From: an uncultured Phascolarctobacterium sp.
GTDB taxonomy: Bacteria > Bacillota > Negativicutes > Acidaminococcales > Acidaminococcaceae
Length of the DNA stretch: 64,000 nt
Assembly: GCF_934190775.1 (NCBI RefSeq)
Contig: NZ_CAKPTG010000014.1
Location: 1 to 64,000 of the forward strand
Reading direction: 5' to 3'
Positions 8,064 to 16,943 of the stretch are shown here, piece by piece. A program made the translations under genes and the position numbers. Position 1 is the first letter of the stretch. Each line of letters opens with the position of its first letter. The notes under the pieces were generated by a model. The model worked only from the letters and a program-made list of their open reading frames with translations. It made no database searches and was not told where the DNA came from.

Positions 8064-9275
8064 TCAGGCAGTTTTGCCCTTCAGCTTGAGCACTGCTGCC
8101 AGCAGCAGGCTTACTACAAAGCAGGCGCTGAAGAAGTACAGGGTAAAGCTGTAGCTGTGTGTGCGCTCGTAAATTACGGATAAAAGCAGCGGTCCCGCAA
8201 TACCTGCCAGGCCCCACGCTGTTAAAATACGTCCGTGGATTGCGCTCAGCTGCTTCGTGCCGAACAAATCACTAAGGTACGCCGGCATGCAGGAAAAGCC
8301 ACCGCCGTAGCAGGTGATGATAATGAATACCAAAAGTTGGAACATAAAGCTTTCATTTACGCCACCCAAAAGGTAGAAGGCCACAATCTCAATCACGAAA
8401 AATGCCAGATAGGTATTTGCGCGACCAATATAGTCAGAAATAGTGGACCACACAATACGACCGCCACCGTTCAGCAGACCGATGATACCAACCATAGACG
8501 CCGCTGCAATCGGAGACATACCGATAACCTCCTGTGCCATAGGCGATGCTACAGCCAAAAGGCCGATACCGCAGGTGATATTCGTAAAGAAAATCCACCA
8601 TAAAGCATAAAACTGCCAGGTGTGCATAGCCTCCTTCACAGTGTACTGCACATGCTCAGGCATCTGCGCTTTAAACTGTCCCTTGCCTGCTACAGTTTCC
8701 TGCTTCGGCGGCTCCAGATAAAGCGCGGAAGCAGTCATAACTACTGCATAAATGCAGGCCAAAATCACAAAGTTTTCTACCAGGCCGTATTTAGCAATCA
8801 AAATCTGCATCAACGGACCTGCAACGAGGCTGGCAAAGCCGAAGCCCATAATCGCCAGGCCAGTTGCGAGACCACGATTATTTGGGAACCACTTCACCAG
8901 TGTAGACACCGGCGTAATATAGCCTGTTCCCAGACCAATACCGCCGATAACGCCGTAAAAAAGATATAACAGCAGCAGGCTGTGCTGTGTCAGTGCATAG
9001 GCTGTACCCAGCAAACCGCTTATGAAAAAGCACATGGATATCAAACCGCTGCGGCGAGGACCGTATTTTTCAACATACGTTCCCAAAAAGCCTGCGGAAG
9101 TACCCAGGAACAAAATCGCCAGCGAAAAGGTCCAGGTAACCTCCTTCAGCGAAAAACCCATAGCCTGCATAATAGGCTTCGTCAGTACACTCCATGCGTA
9201 TACGCTGCCAATGCTGATGTGAATGCCGATGGCTGCCAGCACGATCAGCCATCTGTTTTTTGTCTGTTGCATCAT
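8064..9275 (-). CDS. MFS transporter, oxalate/formate antiporter (OFA) family
   Basis: This 403-residue protein has about 12 hydrophobic segments. It begins NRWLIVLAAIGIHISIGSVYAWSV, typical of OFA-family carriers (OxlT/YhjX type). The loop EKYGPRRSG after TM2 and the GLGTGYITPVSTLVKWFP segment also fit. The substrate is probably a small carboxylate, formate or oxalate being the family precedents. It is preceded by a ZTP riboswitch, which links it to purine and one-carbon status and favours formate. An AGAGAGG ribosome site lies before ATG ATG. It ends at the copied module at 7959-7994. Confidence 0.88.
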   Translation of the reverse strand: MMQQTKNRWLIVLAAIGIHISIGSVYAWSVLTKPIMQAMGFSLKEVTWTFSLAILFLGTSAGFLGTYVEKYGPRRSGLISMCFFISGLLGTAYALTQHSLLLLYLFYGVIGGIGLGTGYITPVSTLVKWFPNNRGLATGLAIMGFGFASLVAGPLMQILIAKYGLVENFVILACIYAVVMTASALYLEPPKQETVAGKGQFKAQMPEHVQYTVKEAMHTWQFYALWWIFFTNITCGIGLLAVASPMAQEVIGMSPIAAASMVGIIGLLNGGGRIVWSTISDYIGRANTYLAFFVIEIVAFYLLGGVNESFMFQLLVFIIITCYGGGFSCMPAYLSDLFGTKQLSAIHGRILTAWGLAGIAGPLLLSVIYERTHSYSFTLYFFSACFVVSLLLAAVLKLKGKTA

Positions 9276-9343
9276 GAATACCTCTCTTTATAAGTATTAC
9301 CTAGTCACCCGGGCTTTCTCTTTTGCTCCTTATAAAGAAAAAA

Positions 9344-9440
9344 CGTCTGGGCGATTTTGCCCAGACGGTCGGCGCATACATTCATCTGCCTCCACGTGGT
9401 CAATTCCACTTATCCGTCAGAAAGCAGACTGCATTAGGTT
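9344..9440 (-). ncRNA. ZTP (pfl) riboswitch with terminator platform
   Basis: The minus strand shows the pfl motif parts in order: CTGACGG (9420-9414), a GTGG/CCAC hairpin, GTGGAGGCAG, then GCGCCGACCGTCTGGGC ending at 9352. GACGG and CCGTC can pair as the conserved long-range helix. The same CGTCTGGGC is also the 5' arm of a strong terminator (9359-9367 with 9344-9352, followed by TTTTTT). Ligand binding and termination are therefore mutually exclusive, so ZTP should switch the OFA transporter on. Ligand class is from known consensus; the pairing is visible. Confidence 0.85.
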
Positions 9441-9448
9441 ATGACTCT

Positions 9449-9476
9449 ATTATACATGATTTTTGCCAGATGTCAA
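9449..9476 (-). promoter_or_regulatory. Promoter of the ZTP riboswitch/OFA transcript
   Basis: Minus-strand TTGACA (9476-9471), 16 nt, TATAAT (9454-9449), just upstream of the aptamer. Confidence 0.85.
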
Positions 9477-9689
9477 CATATAGTATCTGGTTAATATTTT
9501 GATACTATATAGTGTAGGAAAAAAGCCCCCTTCCCCTATGGGGCACAACCCTCAGTCATCGCCTACGGCGATGCCAGCTCCCTTGCAGGGAGCATATATA
9601 AAGTTAGAGTTTCAATATATCATTATATCTTCCCTGAAAGGGAAAGTGGCTGCGAGCTTTGCGAGCAGACGGAAGGGTTGCGATATATC

Positions 9690-9990
9690 AATTGCGATGC
9701 TTTTGCTTCCCCCTTCCGCCTCACTTCGTTCGGCACCTTCCCCAAGGGGCAGGCAAGACTAATAGCTTTTTCGTTAAACTTCATTAGCACATTCTTGGTT
9801 CCCCCTTGGGGGAACTGTCGCGCTAGCGACTAAAGGGGGCACATGTCATAATACACAACTTGCTAAGCGATTCGCGGGAAAATTTTTCGTTGCAACGCGA
9901 TATATCAATTGCGACGCACACAACCCCTCTCCGTCATCGCTTCGCGATGCCACCTCTCCCCTAGGAGAGGCTAGAAGGCTAGCAGAAAGC
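9690..9990. repeat. ~300 bp intergenic repeat, copy A
   Basis: Bases 9690-9990 recur at 10183-10483 in the same order and length with few substitutions (constant offset 493). The unit contains several nested palindromes: CCCCCTTGGGGG-type arms, TCGCGCTAGCGA, and a CATCGCTTCGCGATG hairpin. Related fragments occur at 9535-9690. No transposase is present. Short frames inside it look like read-through of the repeat, not genes. The gap 9477-10544 holds only these repeats. Confidence 0.85.
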
Positions 9991-10182
9991 CATGACGAGC
10001 AATTAATATATCGTGTAAGGAATAGCAATTTTAGCAAATGAGTGCTTGGAAGCACAGGAACAAGGGGACGTAACTTACTGTTACCATCTGACAAATTTTA
10101 CCGAAGTTCCGTCTTGCTTCCGCACGAAATTTGCGTTATGCCCTAAGGCATAGGAAAATTGCTACTGACTGGAGCGATATTT

Positions 10183-10483
10183 AATTGCGATGCTTTTGCT
10201 TCCCCCTTCCGCCTCACTTCGTTCGGCACCTTCCCCAAGGGGCAGGCAAGACTAATAGCTTTTTCGTTAAACTTCATTAGCACATTCTTGGTTCCCCCTC
10301 GGGGGAACTGTCGCGCTAGCGACTAAAGGGGGCACATGTCATAATACATAATTCGCCAAGCGATTCGCGGGAAAATTTTTCGTTGCAACGCGATATATCA
10401 ATTGCGATGCACACAACCCCTCTCCGTCATCGCTTCGCGATGCCACCTTTCCCCTAGGAGAGGCAAGAAGGACAGCAGAACGC
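10183..10483. repeat. ~300 bp intergenic repeat, copy B
   Basis: Second copy of the 9690-9990 unit. Differences are mostly single bases, such as a T to C change in the CCCCC palindrome. It ends about 20 bp before the feo terminator. Confidence 0.85.
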
Positions 10484-10502
10484 TCTAACAAACACAAAAA
10501 GA

Positions 10503-10520
10503 GCCGCGCGAACGCGCGGC
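10503..10520 (-). terminator. Terminator of the feo operon
   Basis: GCCGCGC / GCGCGGC hairpin with a four-base loop, followed on the minus strand by TCTTTTTG. Confidence 0.85.
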
Positions 10521-10544
10521 CCTTCAATACTCATCATACTAAAA

Positions 10545-10715
10545 TTATTTCTTACGAAGATTTACAGTTGTCGTATGCTTGCAATGCGGGCAGCAAGCCT
10601 TACCGCCGCCGGCATCACAGCCAATGCAGCCACCAGTTTTATGTGCCTTGATGACCTGCTTGGATGCCAAATACACACAACCAACAATAATCAGACCAAT
10701 AATCCAGGTTGCCAT
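10545..10715 (-). CDS. FeoB-associated Cys-rich membrane protein
   Basis: A 56-residue protein. An N-terminal membrane segment (MATWIIGLIIVGCVYLA) is followed by a basic stretch and a Cys cluster, GGCIGC (29-33) and ACCPHC (40-45), ending VNLRKK. This matches the small FeoB-associated Cys-rich membrane proteins that close feo operons in Firmicutes. It starts 14 bp after feoB with an AGAGGTG ribosome site. The Cys residues may handle ferrous iron next to FeoB, which is a family-level guess. Confidence 0.88.
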   Translation of the reverse strand: MATWIIGLIIVGCVYLASKQVIKAHKTGGCIGCDAGGGKACCPHCKHTTTVNLRKK

Positions 10716-10729
10716 ACGAAACACCTCTT

Positions 10730-12877
10730 TTATTTTGCATCAATACTCATAACAGTCTCTTTGTTATATTTCTTAGCAGGACGGAAGAGCAGATACAGGA
10801 ACGCAATCAGGAAAACAACAGCTACACCAGTACCGAAGCTGAACGCTTCACCACCGACAAACACTCTGCCGAACTGGTAAACCATCAGGCAGATGCTGTA
10901 AGCATACAGGTTTTGGAAGAGGATAGTTGCCCAAGTCCACTTCTTGCTGTTCATCTCCTGGCTCATAGTGGAAATCGCTGCCAGGCAGGGAGAATCCAGC
11001 AGGTTGAACACCAGGAAGGAGAACGCTGCAACCGCACTCGGGAAGAACGCCATAACAGCAGTCCACAAATCAGGCTCATCCTCAGCTGCATCAGCCAGAC
11101 CGGAAAGAATAGCCATCGTGCTGACAATAGACTCCTTAGCCACAAAGCCGGAGAAGGCAGCAGCCACAGCCTGCCAGCTGTCAAAGCCCAGAGGAGCAAA
11201 GATAGGAGCAAGACCGTTACCGATGTAGGCAACAAAGCTCTTTTCGGTATCAACCATAGCAACAGAGCCTTCGTCAACACCAAAGCTTGCCAGGAACCAC
11301 ATAACAACGCAGCACAGGAAGATAATAGTACCGGCTTTTTTCAGGAAGCCCGCAACACGCTCCCAGGTATGCAGCAGCACGTTCTTGGCAGCAGGCAGAT
11401 GATACGGCGGCAGCTCCATAACGAACGGAGCAGGATCACCGGCAAACAGCTCAGTCTTTTTCAGAATGATGCAAGCAGTAATTACAGCGAAGAAGCCGAC
11501 AAAGTACATAATCGGAGCCATGTACCAGTCACCGCCCATAATAGCGCCGGAAAGCAAAGCAATAACAGGCAGCTTAGCGCCACAGGGGATAAAGGTTGTA
11601 GTCATGATAGTCAGACGACGGTCGGTTTCGTTTTCAATAGTACGAGAAGCCATGATACCCGGTACGCCGCAGCCTGCAGAAATCAGCAGAGGAATGAAGC
11701 TCTTGCCGCTCATGCCAAACTGACGGAAGAAACGGTCCATAATAAAGGCAACACGCGCCATATAACCGCAGTCCTCCAAGAAGCTCAACAGCAGGAAGAC
11801 AATTGCCATCTGCGGAGCAAAGCCAATCGGTGCGCCAATGCCGCCGATGATACCGTCAACAACAAGAGATACCAGCCAATCCTCACATTCGGCAGCCTCC
11901 ATGTGCTCCTGCACCCAAGGCTGAATCCATTCGCCGAACAGTGTATCATTAGTGAAGTCGGTTACAACAGTACCTACAGTTTCTACAGCAATGTAGTAAA
12001 CCAGGAACATAATAATCGCAAAAATCGGCAGTGCCAGGAAACGGTTGGTTACAATGCTGTCGATTTTATCAGAAATCGTCAGACCGGTCTGACCTTTGAC
12101 AACAGCCTTGCCCATCAGCTCGCCAATGTAGTTATAACGCTCATTGGTAATAATGCTTTCGGAATCATCATCCATTGCTTCCTCGCAGGCTGCAATGATT
12201 TCCTCAATCTTAGCTTGTTCACCCTCACTCAGGCCCAAAGCAGCAGCAATTTTCTTATCGCGCTCAAACAGCTTTACCAGCAGCCAGCGTTCGCTAATAC
12301 CGTGAACCTTGTTGCCTGCTTCGCGGGCAATAGCTGTCAATGCATTCTCAACCTCGCTGCTGAAGCGCATATACTTCGGTGCAGCACTGCCGACAGCCTT
12401 AATAGCCTTTTCAGCAGCCTCACCGGTGCCTTCACCCTGCAGTGCGGAGGTTTCCACAATCTCGCAGCCAAGCTCGGCAGCCAGCTTAGCGGTATCAATT
12501 TTATCGCCGTTCTTGCGCACGATATCAATCATGTTCAACGCAATAGTTACGGGATAACCCATCTCCATAACCTGAGTAGTCAGATACAGGTTACGTTCGA
12601 TGTTAGAGCCGTCAACCAGATTCAGTACACCGTCAACATCGTTTTGCAGCAGATAGTTACGGGAAACAACCTCCTCCAGAGTATACGGAGACAGGGAGTA
12701 AATACCGGGCAAGTCGGTAATAATTACATCATCATGACCTTTGAGGCCGCCTTCTTTTTTCTCTACAGTTACGCCAGGCCAGTTACCAACATATTGGTTG
12801 GAACCGGTCAAATCATTAAACATTGTTGTTTTGCCGCAGTTAGGGTTACCAATCAGGGCAATCTTGATCTGTTTCAT
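10730..12877 (-). CDS. feoB: Ferrous iron transporter FeoB
   Basis: GTP-dependent Fe(II) importer of the inner membrane, 715 residues. The N-terminal G domain shows GNPNCGKT (10-17), DLPG (55-58) and NMID (115-118). A helical region follows, then the FeoB membrane core with gate segments such as CGVPGIMASRTI and FIPCGAKLPV. The length is typical. It follows two feoA genes closely and shares their promoter, so expression should respond to iron through the operator at 13393-13418. Confidence 0.97.
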   Translation of the reverse strand: MKQIKIALIGNPNCGKTTMFNDLTGSNQYVGNWPGVTVEKKEGGLKGHDDVIITDLPGIYSLSPYTLEEVVSRNYLLQNDVDGVLNLVDGSNIERNLYLTTQVMEMGYPVTIALNMIDIVRKNGDKIDTAKLAAELGCEIVETSALQGEGTGEAAEKAIKAVGSAAPKYMRFSSEVENALTAIAREAGNKVHGISERWLLVKLFERDKKIAAALGLSEGEQAKIEEIIAACEEAMDDDSESIITNERYNYIGELMGKAVVKGQTGLTISDKIDSIVTNRFLALPIFAIIMFLVYYIAVETVGTVVTDFTNDTLFGEWIQPWVQEHMEAAECEDWLVSLVVDGIIGGIGAPIGFAPQMAIVFLLLSFLEDCGYMARVAFIMDRFFRQFGMSGKSFIPLLISAGCGVPGIMASRTIENETDRRLTIMTTTFIPCGAKLPVIALLSGAIMGGDWYMAPIMYFVGFFAVITACIILKKTELFAGDPAPFVMELPPYHLPAAKNVLLHTWERVAGFLKKAGTIIFLCCVVMWFLASFGVDEGSVAMVDTEKSFVAYIGNGLAPIFAPLGFDSWQAVAAAFSGFVAKESIVSTMAILSGLADAAEDEPDLWTAVMAFFPSAVAAFSFLVFNLLDSPCLAAISTMSQEMNSKKWTWATILFQNLYAYSICLMVYQFGRVFVGGEAFSFGTGVAVVFLIAFLYLLFRPAKKYNKETVMSIDAK

Positions 12878-12890
12878 CTTTCCCCTCCAA

Positions 12891-13130
12891 TTATTCTACA
12901 ACGATATGCTCGGCCTCACCGTTACGCAGTGTCAGCTCATAACCACGCACGGTTACCTCCACCGGATCGCCCAACGGTGCAACCTTGCGTACGAATACGC
13001 TCACACCCTTAGTCACGCCCATATCCATAATACGTCTTTTTACCGCACCCTCGCCAACAAGCTTGGCAACGGTAACTGTTTCACCAACAGGAACTTCTTT
13101 TAATGTTTTCATAGCATCCTCCACATACAT
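12891..13130 (-). CDS. feoA: FeoA-domain protein 2
   Basis: A 79-residue SH3-like FeoA protein: LKEVPVGETVTVAKLVGEGAVKRRIMDMGVTKG, then a strand-rich C-terminus with VTVRGYELTLRNGEAEHIVV. FeoA proteins bind the cytoplasmic side of FeoB and support iron uptake. Its start codon shares a base with the end of the first feoA gene, and feoB follows 13 bp later. It is clearly different from the first feoA, so the pair probably forms a hetero-oligomer or divides roles. Confidence 0.93.
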   Translation of the reverse strand: MYVEDAMKTLKEVPVGETVTVAKLVGEGAVKRRIMDMGVTKGVSVFVRKVAPLGDPVEVTVRGYELTLRNGEAEHIVVE

Positions 13131-13354
13131 CAGATAAATATTTTAGCTGCCATCTGCTTGCTCAGGGCAATGCGGGCATCCTTCACATTGACGATAAGAT
13201 TACCGTCAATTTCAGAAATAACAGTAACAGCTGAGCCTTCTACAAAGCCCAGGTTAGCTAAAAAGCGTTTGATTTCATCCTTGCCGCGAACAGCGCTGAT
13301 CTTGTTAGTCTCGCCGCGACGGGCCATTAATAAAGGCATCATAATTCCCTCCAA
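13130..13354 (-). CDS. feoA: FeoA-domain protein 1
   Basis: A 74-residue FeoA-like protein containing FLANLGFVEGSAVTVISEIDGNLIVNVKDARIALSK in shortened form (L.NLGF.EG...V and a terminal ALSK motif). It is the first gene of the feo operon, with a GGAGGG ribosome site. An upstream GTTAG...CTAAC repeat at 13361-13376 and the larger operator overlap its leader. A role as FeoB partner is expected from family and context. Confidence 0.9.
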   Translation of the reverse strand: MEGIMMPLLMARRGETNKISAVRGKDEIKRFLANLGFVEGSAVTVISEIDGNLIVNVKDARIALSKQMAAKIFI

Positions 13355-13392
13355 AGAATTTGTTAGCAGATACTAACTTGATACGATTTTTT

Positions 13393-13418
13393 TAGTAGTT
13401 AGGCATTCCTAACTACTA
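13393..13418. promoter_or_regulatory. DtxR/MntR-like operator of feo
   Basis: A perfect inverted repeat: TAGTAGTTAGG, CATT, CCTAACTACTA. The core TTAGG...CCTAA resembles DtxR/IdeR-family sites. It covers the likely start of transcription downstream of the feo promoter, so a metal-loaded repressor would block it. The regulator itself is not in this window. Confidence 0.75.
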
Positions 13419-13423
13419 TTGAA

Positions 13424-13452
13424 AGTTTACGTCAGCTATAAAATTTTGTCAA
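13424..13452 (-). promoter_or_regulatory. feo promoter
   Basis: Minus-strand TTGACA (13452-13447), 17 nt, TAAACT (13429-13424). The -10 ends 5 bp upstream of the operator palindrome. Confidence 0.75.
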
Positions 13453-13523
13453 GCATTTTTTGTAAAATCCTATGCTAATTTACAAATTTAGTTAGCTTGT
13501 GCTGTCATGTTTACAAAAAATAT

Positions 13524-13545
13524 CGGCTGACTTTATAGTCAGCCG
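13524..13545 (-). terminator. Terminator of the P-type ATPase gene
   Basis: CGGCTGAC / GTCAGCCG hairpin, then ATATTTTTTG on the minus strand, just downstream of the stop at 13583. Confidence 0.8.
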
Positions 13546-13582
13546 ACGTAAACCAAACTAGCATATTAGCTATAGCTTTTTA

Positions 13583-16500
13583 TTATATCTTTTTGTAGAG
13601 AATACGGATAGAATTCAGTACGCACAGCAGCGATACGCCGGTATCCGCAAAGACTGCTGCCCACATGGAAGCATAACCCATAAGGCCTGCAATCATGATG
13701 ACAACCTTCACTGCCAAAGCGAAAATTACATTCTGCCAGGCAATCGCACCTGTTGCACGCGCAATCGCAATCGCTTGCGGAATAGCCTTCACTTCGGAAT
13801 TCATGAACACAACGTCTGCAGCCTCAATCGCAGCGTCTGCGCCGCTGCCCATAGCAGCGCCGGCATCTGCACCAGCCAGAACAGGCGCATCGTTAATGCC
13901 ATCACCGACGAACATAACCGGGCCGTACTTGTTACGCAGCATGTTCAGCTCGCTGAGCTTATCCTGCGGCAGCAGCTGAGCGCGCACCTCGTCAATGCCT
14001 GCTTCCTTAGCCACAGCCTGCGCTTCCTTCTGCGCATCGCCGGTGAGCATAGCAGTTACCAGGCCTTGTGCCTTCAAAGAAGCAATTGCTTCCTTGGCAT
14101 CCTCCTTCAAGGTATCGTTAATCAGCAGTTGGCCCATGTATAAGCCATTGTCGGCAACAAGCACCTCACTACCGCTTTCGGTAGGAGTGTAGCCGCCGTA
14201 TTCAACGTTAAAGCGTTGCAGCAGCTTGGTATTGCCGCACAGAACCTTGCGTGCGCCAAAGTACGCAACCAGGCCTTCGCCGGCAATTTCTTCAAACTTA
14301 TCAGGACGTACAAGCTCAAGCTTTTCAGCCTTAGCAGCCTCTACGATGCTTACAGCAATCGGGTGGGTAGAAACAAGCTCTGCACTTGCGCACAGGCGCA
14401 GCAGCTCGTCGGCATTCATGCCTTCGGCAGCATTAACCTTCTGCAGTACGAAGTTACCCTTGGTAACGGTACCGGTTTTATCCATAACTACGGCAGCAAT
14501 GTTTTTCAAAGCCTCCATAGCAACGCCGCCCTTAAAGAGAATGCCATACTTGGAGCCGGCGCCGATACCGGAGAAGAAGGCCAGCGGCACGCTCAGCACC
14601 AGTGCGCAGGGGCAGCTGATAACGAGGAAGGTCAGCGCAGTGTAAATCCATTTATTCCAGTCGCCGGTAATCAGGGACGGAATCACAGCAGTCAGTACTG
14701 CAGCAGCAACAACAAACGGAGTATAGATACGTGCGAAGCGGGTAATAAAACGGTCAATGGTCGGCTTGCTGGCAGCAGCGTTCTCCACGCTGTCCAGAAT
14801 TCGGGTTACCATGGACTCCTCCAGAACCTTTTCTACACGGATTTTCAGCATACCGGAGGTATTAACGCAGCCGGAAACAACCTCATCGCCGTATTTGCGT
14901 TTTACAGGCACAGGCTCACCGGTTACCGGAGAGGTATCTACCAGGCTTTCGCCTTCAATAACAACGCCATCCAGAGGAATACGGTCGCCTACGCGTACCA
15001 GCAGAATGTCGCCTACGTGTGCGTCAGCGGCAGGAATAACCTTCACCTCTTCGCCTACCAGCAGGTTGACAACCTCAGGACGCAGGTCAACAGCGTCCAT
15101 AATCTGGCCACGGCTCTTTTCTACCGCACGCTGCTCAAAATATTCGCCCACGCGATAGAAGAACATAACGCCAACAGCCTCTTCCCAGGCCTGAATAGCA
15201 AACGCACCCAATGTTGCAACGGTCATGAGGAAGTTTTCGTCAAATACATTACCCTTCGCAATATTCTTCAAGGCAGTCAGCACAATGCGTCCGCCCAGCA
15301 GAATATAAGCAAAAATCAGGAAGTACATATGATACGCTTCCGGCACCAAGCCCAGCCATTCGGTGATGATGAACACAGCACCGCCCAGTACGATTTCGAT
15401 AATCGTCTGCTTTTCGCTCAGTTCGGAGAGGATACCGCCGGATTTTTTGCGTTCCTCCAGCTCAGGCGCCAGAGAAGGCTTGCTTTCAGCCTCCAGCAGC
15501 ACAACGCCCTCTTCTACCTTATCGGTTACAGCCTGCATTTTCTCCAGCAAACCGTTGTAATTCTTAGCACTTACGCGCAGCTTTTTCGTAGTAAAGGTCA
15601 GGGTAGCTTCATCAATCTCAGGCATAGCGTTCAACGCACGTTCAATCTTGGCACCGCAGTTAGCGCAGTCCAGATTCTGCACCAGATATACTCTGCTCTT
15701 ACCGCCCAAATTAGGACGACGGTCACGCGGTACTACCACTACGTCGGATTCAATGGAGGTACAGATTTTCTGAATTTCCGGCAGCAAAGCCTCGTGGTCA
15801 GCAGCGCTGAGGCGCAGCTGCTTGGTAGCAAAGCTTACGTTGGCATAGGTTACGCCCGGCAGCTCTTTGATTTTGTATTCCATCTTGGCAGCGCAGTTAG
15901 CACAGCCAAGGTTTTGCAGAATATATACACGTTTTACCTTGTCGGCATCCGGCATACGGCAGGTGCAATTAGCCAGGCTTTCACCGCACACATCGCAGTA
16001 TTCCTCATGCGGATGGCAGATTTCGCAATTACAGTCAGCAGGATGACCGGGAACGTGATGTCCATGTGCGTGAGCGTGCTCATGTCCGTGGTCGTGTCCA
16101 CAACCGCACTCGTCACCGTGCGCGTGAGCATGTTCGTGGTCATGCTCGTGGTCATGTCCGCAACCGCATTCGTCACCATGTGCATGAGAATGTTCATGTT
16201 CATGTTCATGTTCATGTTCATGTTCATGTTCATGCTCGTGATCATGTCCACAACCGCATTCGTCACCATGTGCATGAGAATGTTCATGTTCATGCTCATG
16301 GTCATGTCCGCAACCGCACTCGTCACCATGCGCGTGGGAATGTTCATGCTCATGATCATGTCCGCAACCGCACTCGTCACCGTGCGCGTGGGAATGTTCA
16401 TGCTCATGATCATGTCCGCAACCACATTCGTCACCGTGTGCGTGAGCGTGCTCATGTCCGTGGTCATGTCCGCAACCGCACTCGTCACCATGTGCATGAG

Positions 16501-16909
16501 CATGTTCATGCTCATGTCCGTGGTCGTGACCGCAGCCACACTCATCGCCATGTGCGTGAGCGTGTTCATGCTCGTGGTCATGTCCGCAACCGCATTCGTC
16601 GCCATGTGCATGAGAATGTTCTTCATGCTCATGTCCGTAGTCGTGTCCACAGCAGCAGTCATCACCATGCTCATGGGAATGTTCTTCATGGTCATGTTCA
16701 TGATCGTGGCCGCAACCGCAGGCATCACCGTGAGTGTGCTTGGGCACATGTCCCATAGTTTTGTGATCATGATCCTTGCCGCAGTGACCGCAGGTGCAGC
16801 CTTCTGGATGCTTGCTGTAATCTTCTACACTATTAATATGACCGTCGATGTGTCTGAAAGCTCGTACATCGCCGGCACCATTACGGATATCCTCTAAATC
16901 TTGCTTCAT
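13583..16909 (-). CDS. Zn/Cd-type P1B ATPase with long His-rich N-terminus
   Basis: Inner-membrane metal exporter, 1108 residues, against about 700 for usual family members. The ATG at 16909 has AAAGGTGG before it; a GTG four codons earlier overlaps that site. Residues about 40-290 hold 11 GD(E/A/D)C(G/C)CGHD units separated by HEHEH-type spacers. Two heavy-metal-associated domains follow (GCANC near 333, DCANC near 412). The ATPase core has SCPCAL (about 763), DKTGTVT (about 809) and GDGINDAP (about 1001). The late VFADTGVSLL segment supports Zn/Cd/Pb over Cu. It has its own promoter and a palindromic operator. Confidence 0.95.
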   Translation of the reverse strand: MKQDLEDIRNGAGDVRAFRHIDGHINSVEDYSKHPEGCTCGHCGKDHDHKTMGHVPKHTHGDACGCGHDHEHDHEEHSHEHGDDCCCGHDYGHEHEEHSHAHGDECGCGHDHEHEHAHAHGDECGCGHDHGHEHEHAHAHGDECGCGHDHGHEHAHAHGDECGCGHDHEHEHSHAHGDECGCGHDHEHEHSHAHGDECGCGHDHEHEHEHSHAHGDECGCGHDHEHEHEHEHEHEHEHEHSHAHGDECGCGHDHEHDHEHAHAHGDECGCGHDHGHEHAHAHGHHVPGHPADCNCEICHPHEEYCDVCGESLANCTCRMPDADKVKRVYILQNLGCANCAAKMEYKIKELPGVTYANVSFATKQLRLSAADHEALLPEIQKICTSIESDVVVVPRDRRPNLGGKSRVYLVQNLDCANCGAKIERALNAMPEIDEATLTFTTKKLRVSAKNYNGLLEKMQAVTDKVEEGVVLLEAESKPSLAPELEERKKSGGILSELSEKQTIIEIVLGGAVFIITEWLGLVPEAYHMYFLIFAYILLGGRIVLTALKNIAKGNVFDENFLMTVATLGAFAIQAWEEAVGVMFFYRVGEYFEQRAVEKSRGQIMDAVDLRPEVVNLLVGEEVKVIPAADAHVGDILLVRVGDRIPLDGVVIEGESLVDTSPVTGEPVPVKRKYGDEVVSGCVNTSGMLKIRVEKVLEESMVTRILDSVENAAASKPTIDRFITRFARIYTPFVVAAAVLTAVIPSLITGDWNKWIYTALTFLVISCPCALVLSVPLAFFSGIGAGSKYGILFKGGVAMEALKNIAAVVMDKTGTVTKGNFVLQKVNAAEGMNADELLRLCASAELVSTHPIAVSIVEAAKAEKLELVRPDKFEEIAGEGLVAYFGARKVLCGNTKLLQRFNVEYGGYTPTESGSEVLVADNGLYMGQLLINDTLKEDAKEAIASLKAQGLVTAMLTGDAQKEAQAVAKEAGIDEVRAQLLPQDKLSELNMLRNKYGPVMFVGDGINDAPVLAGADAGAAMGSGADAAIEAADVVFMNSEVKAIPQAIAIARATGAIAWQNVIFALAVKVVIMIAGLMGYASMWAAVFADTGVSLLCVLNSIRILYKKI
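16080..16740. repeat. Tandem repeat coding the His-rich tail
   Basis: About 11 units of roughly 45-80 bp inside the ATPase gene. Each codes the GD.C.CGHD box plus a variable run of CAT/CAC-GAA or CAT-GCG dipeptide codons. The longest spacer (about 16200-16245) is a pure hexanucleotide run. Such DNA should vary in length by slippage and is easily misassembled. Confidence 0.9.
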
Positions 16910-16943
16910 TATATCTACCACCTTTCTTTTTAGGTTGTCTCAC

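Noticed and set aside
9690..10483. Possible CRISPR array
   Set aside because: Only two long copies with no short regular repeat-spacer structure and no cas genes in the window.
9846..10527. Small frames inside the 9.7-10.5 kb repeats
   Set aside because: Both copies translate the repeated hairpins in the same frame, and no start signals are present; best seen as repeat, not genes.
10709..13012. Long plus-strand frame over feoB and feoA
   Set aside because: Shadow of a strongly coding minus strand; Gln/His/Asn-rich product and no ribosome site.
14216..16897. An 893-codon open frame antisense to the metal ATPase
   Set aside because: It mirrors the His-rich repeat and codon bias of the real gene, lacks a ribosome site and has Met/Val/Thr runs typical of antisense reading.
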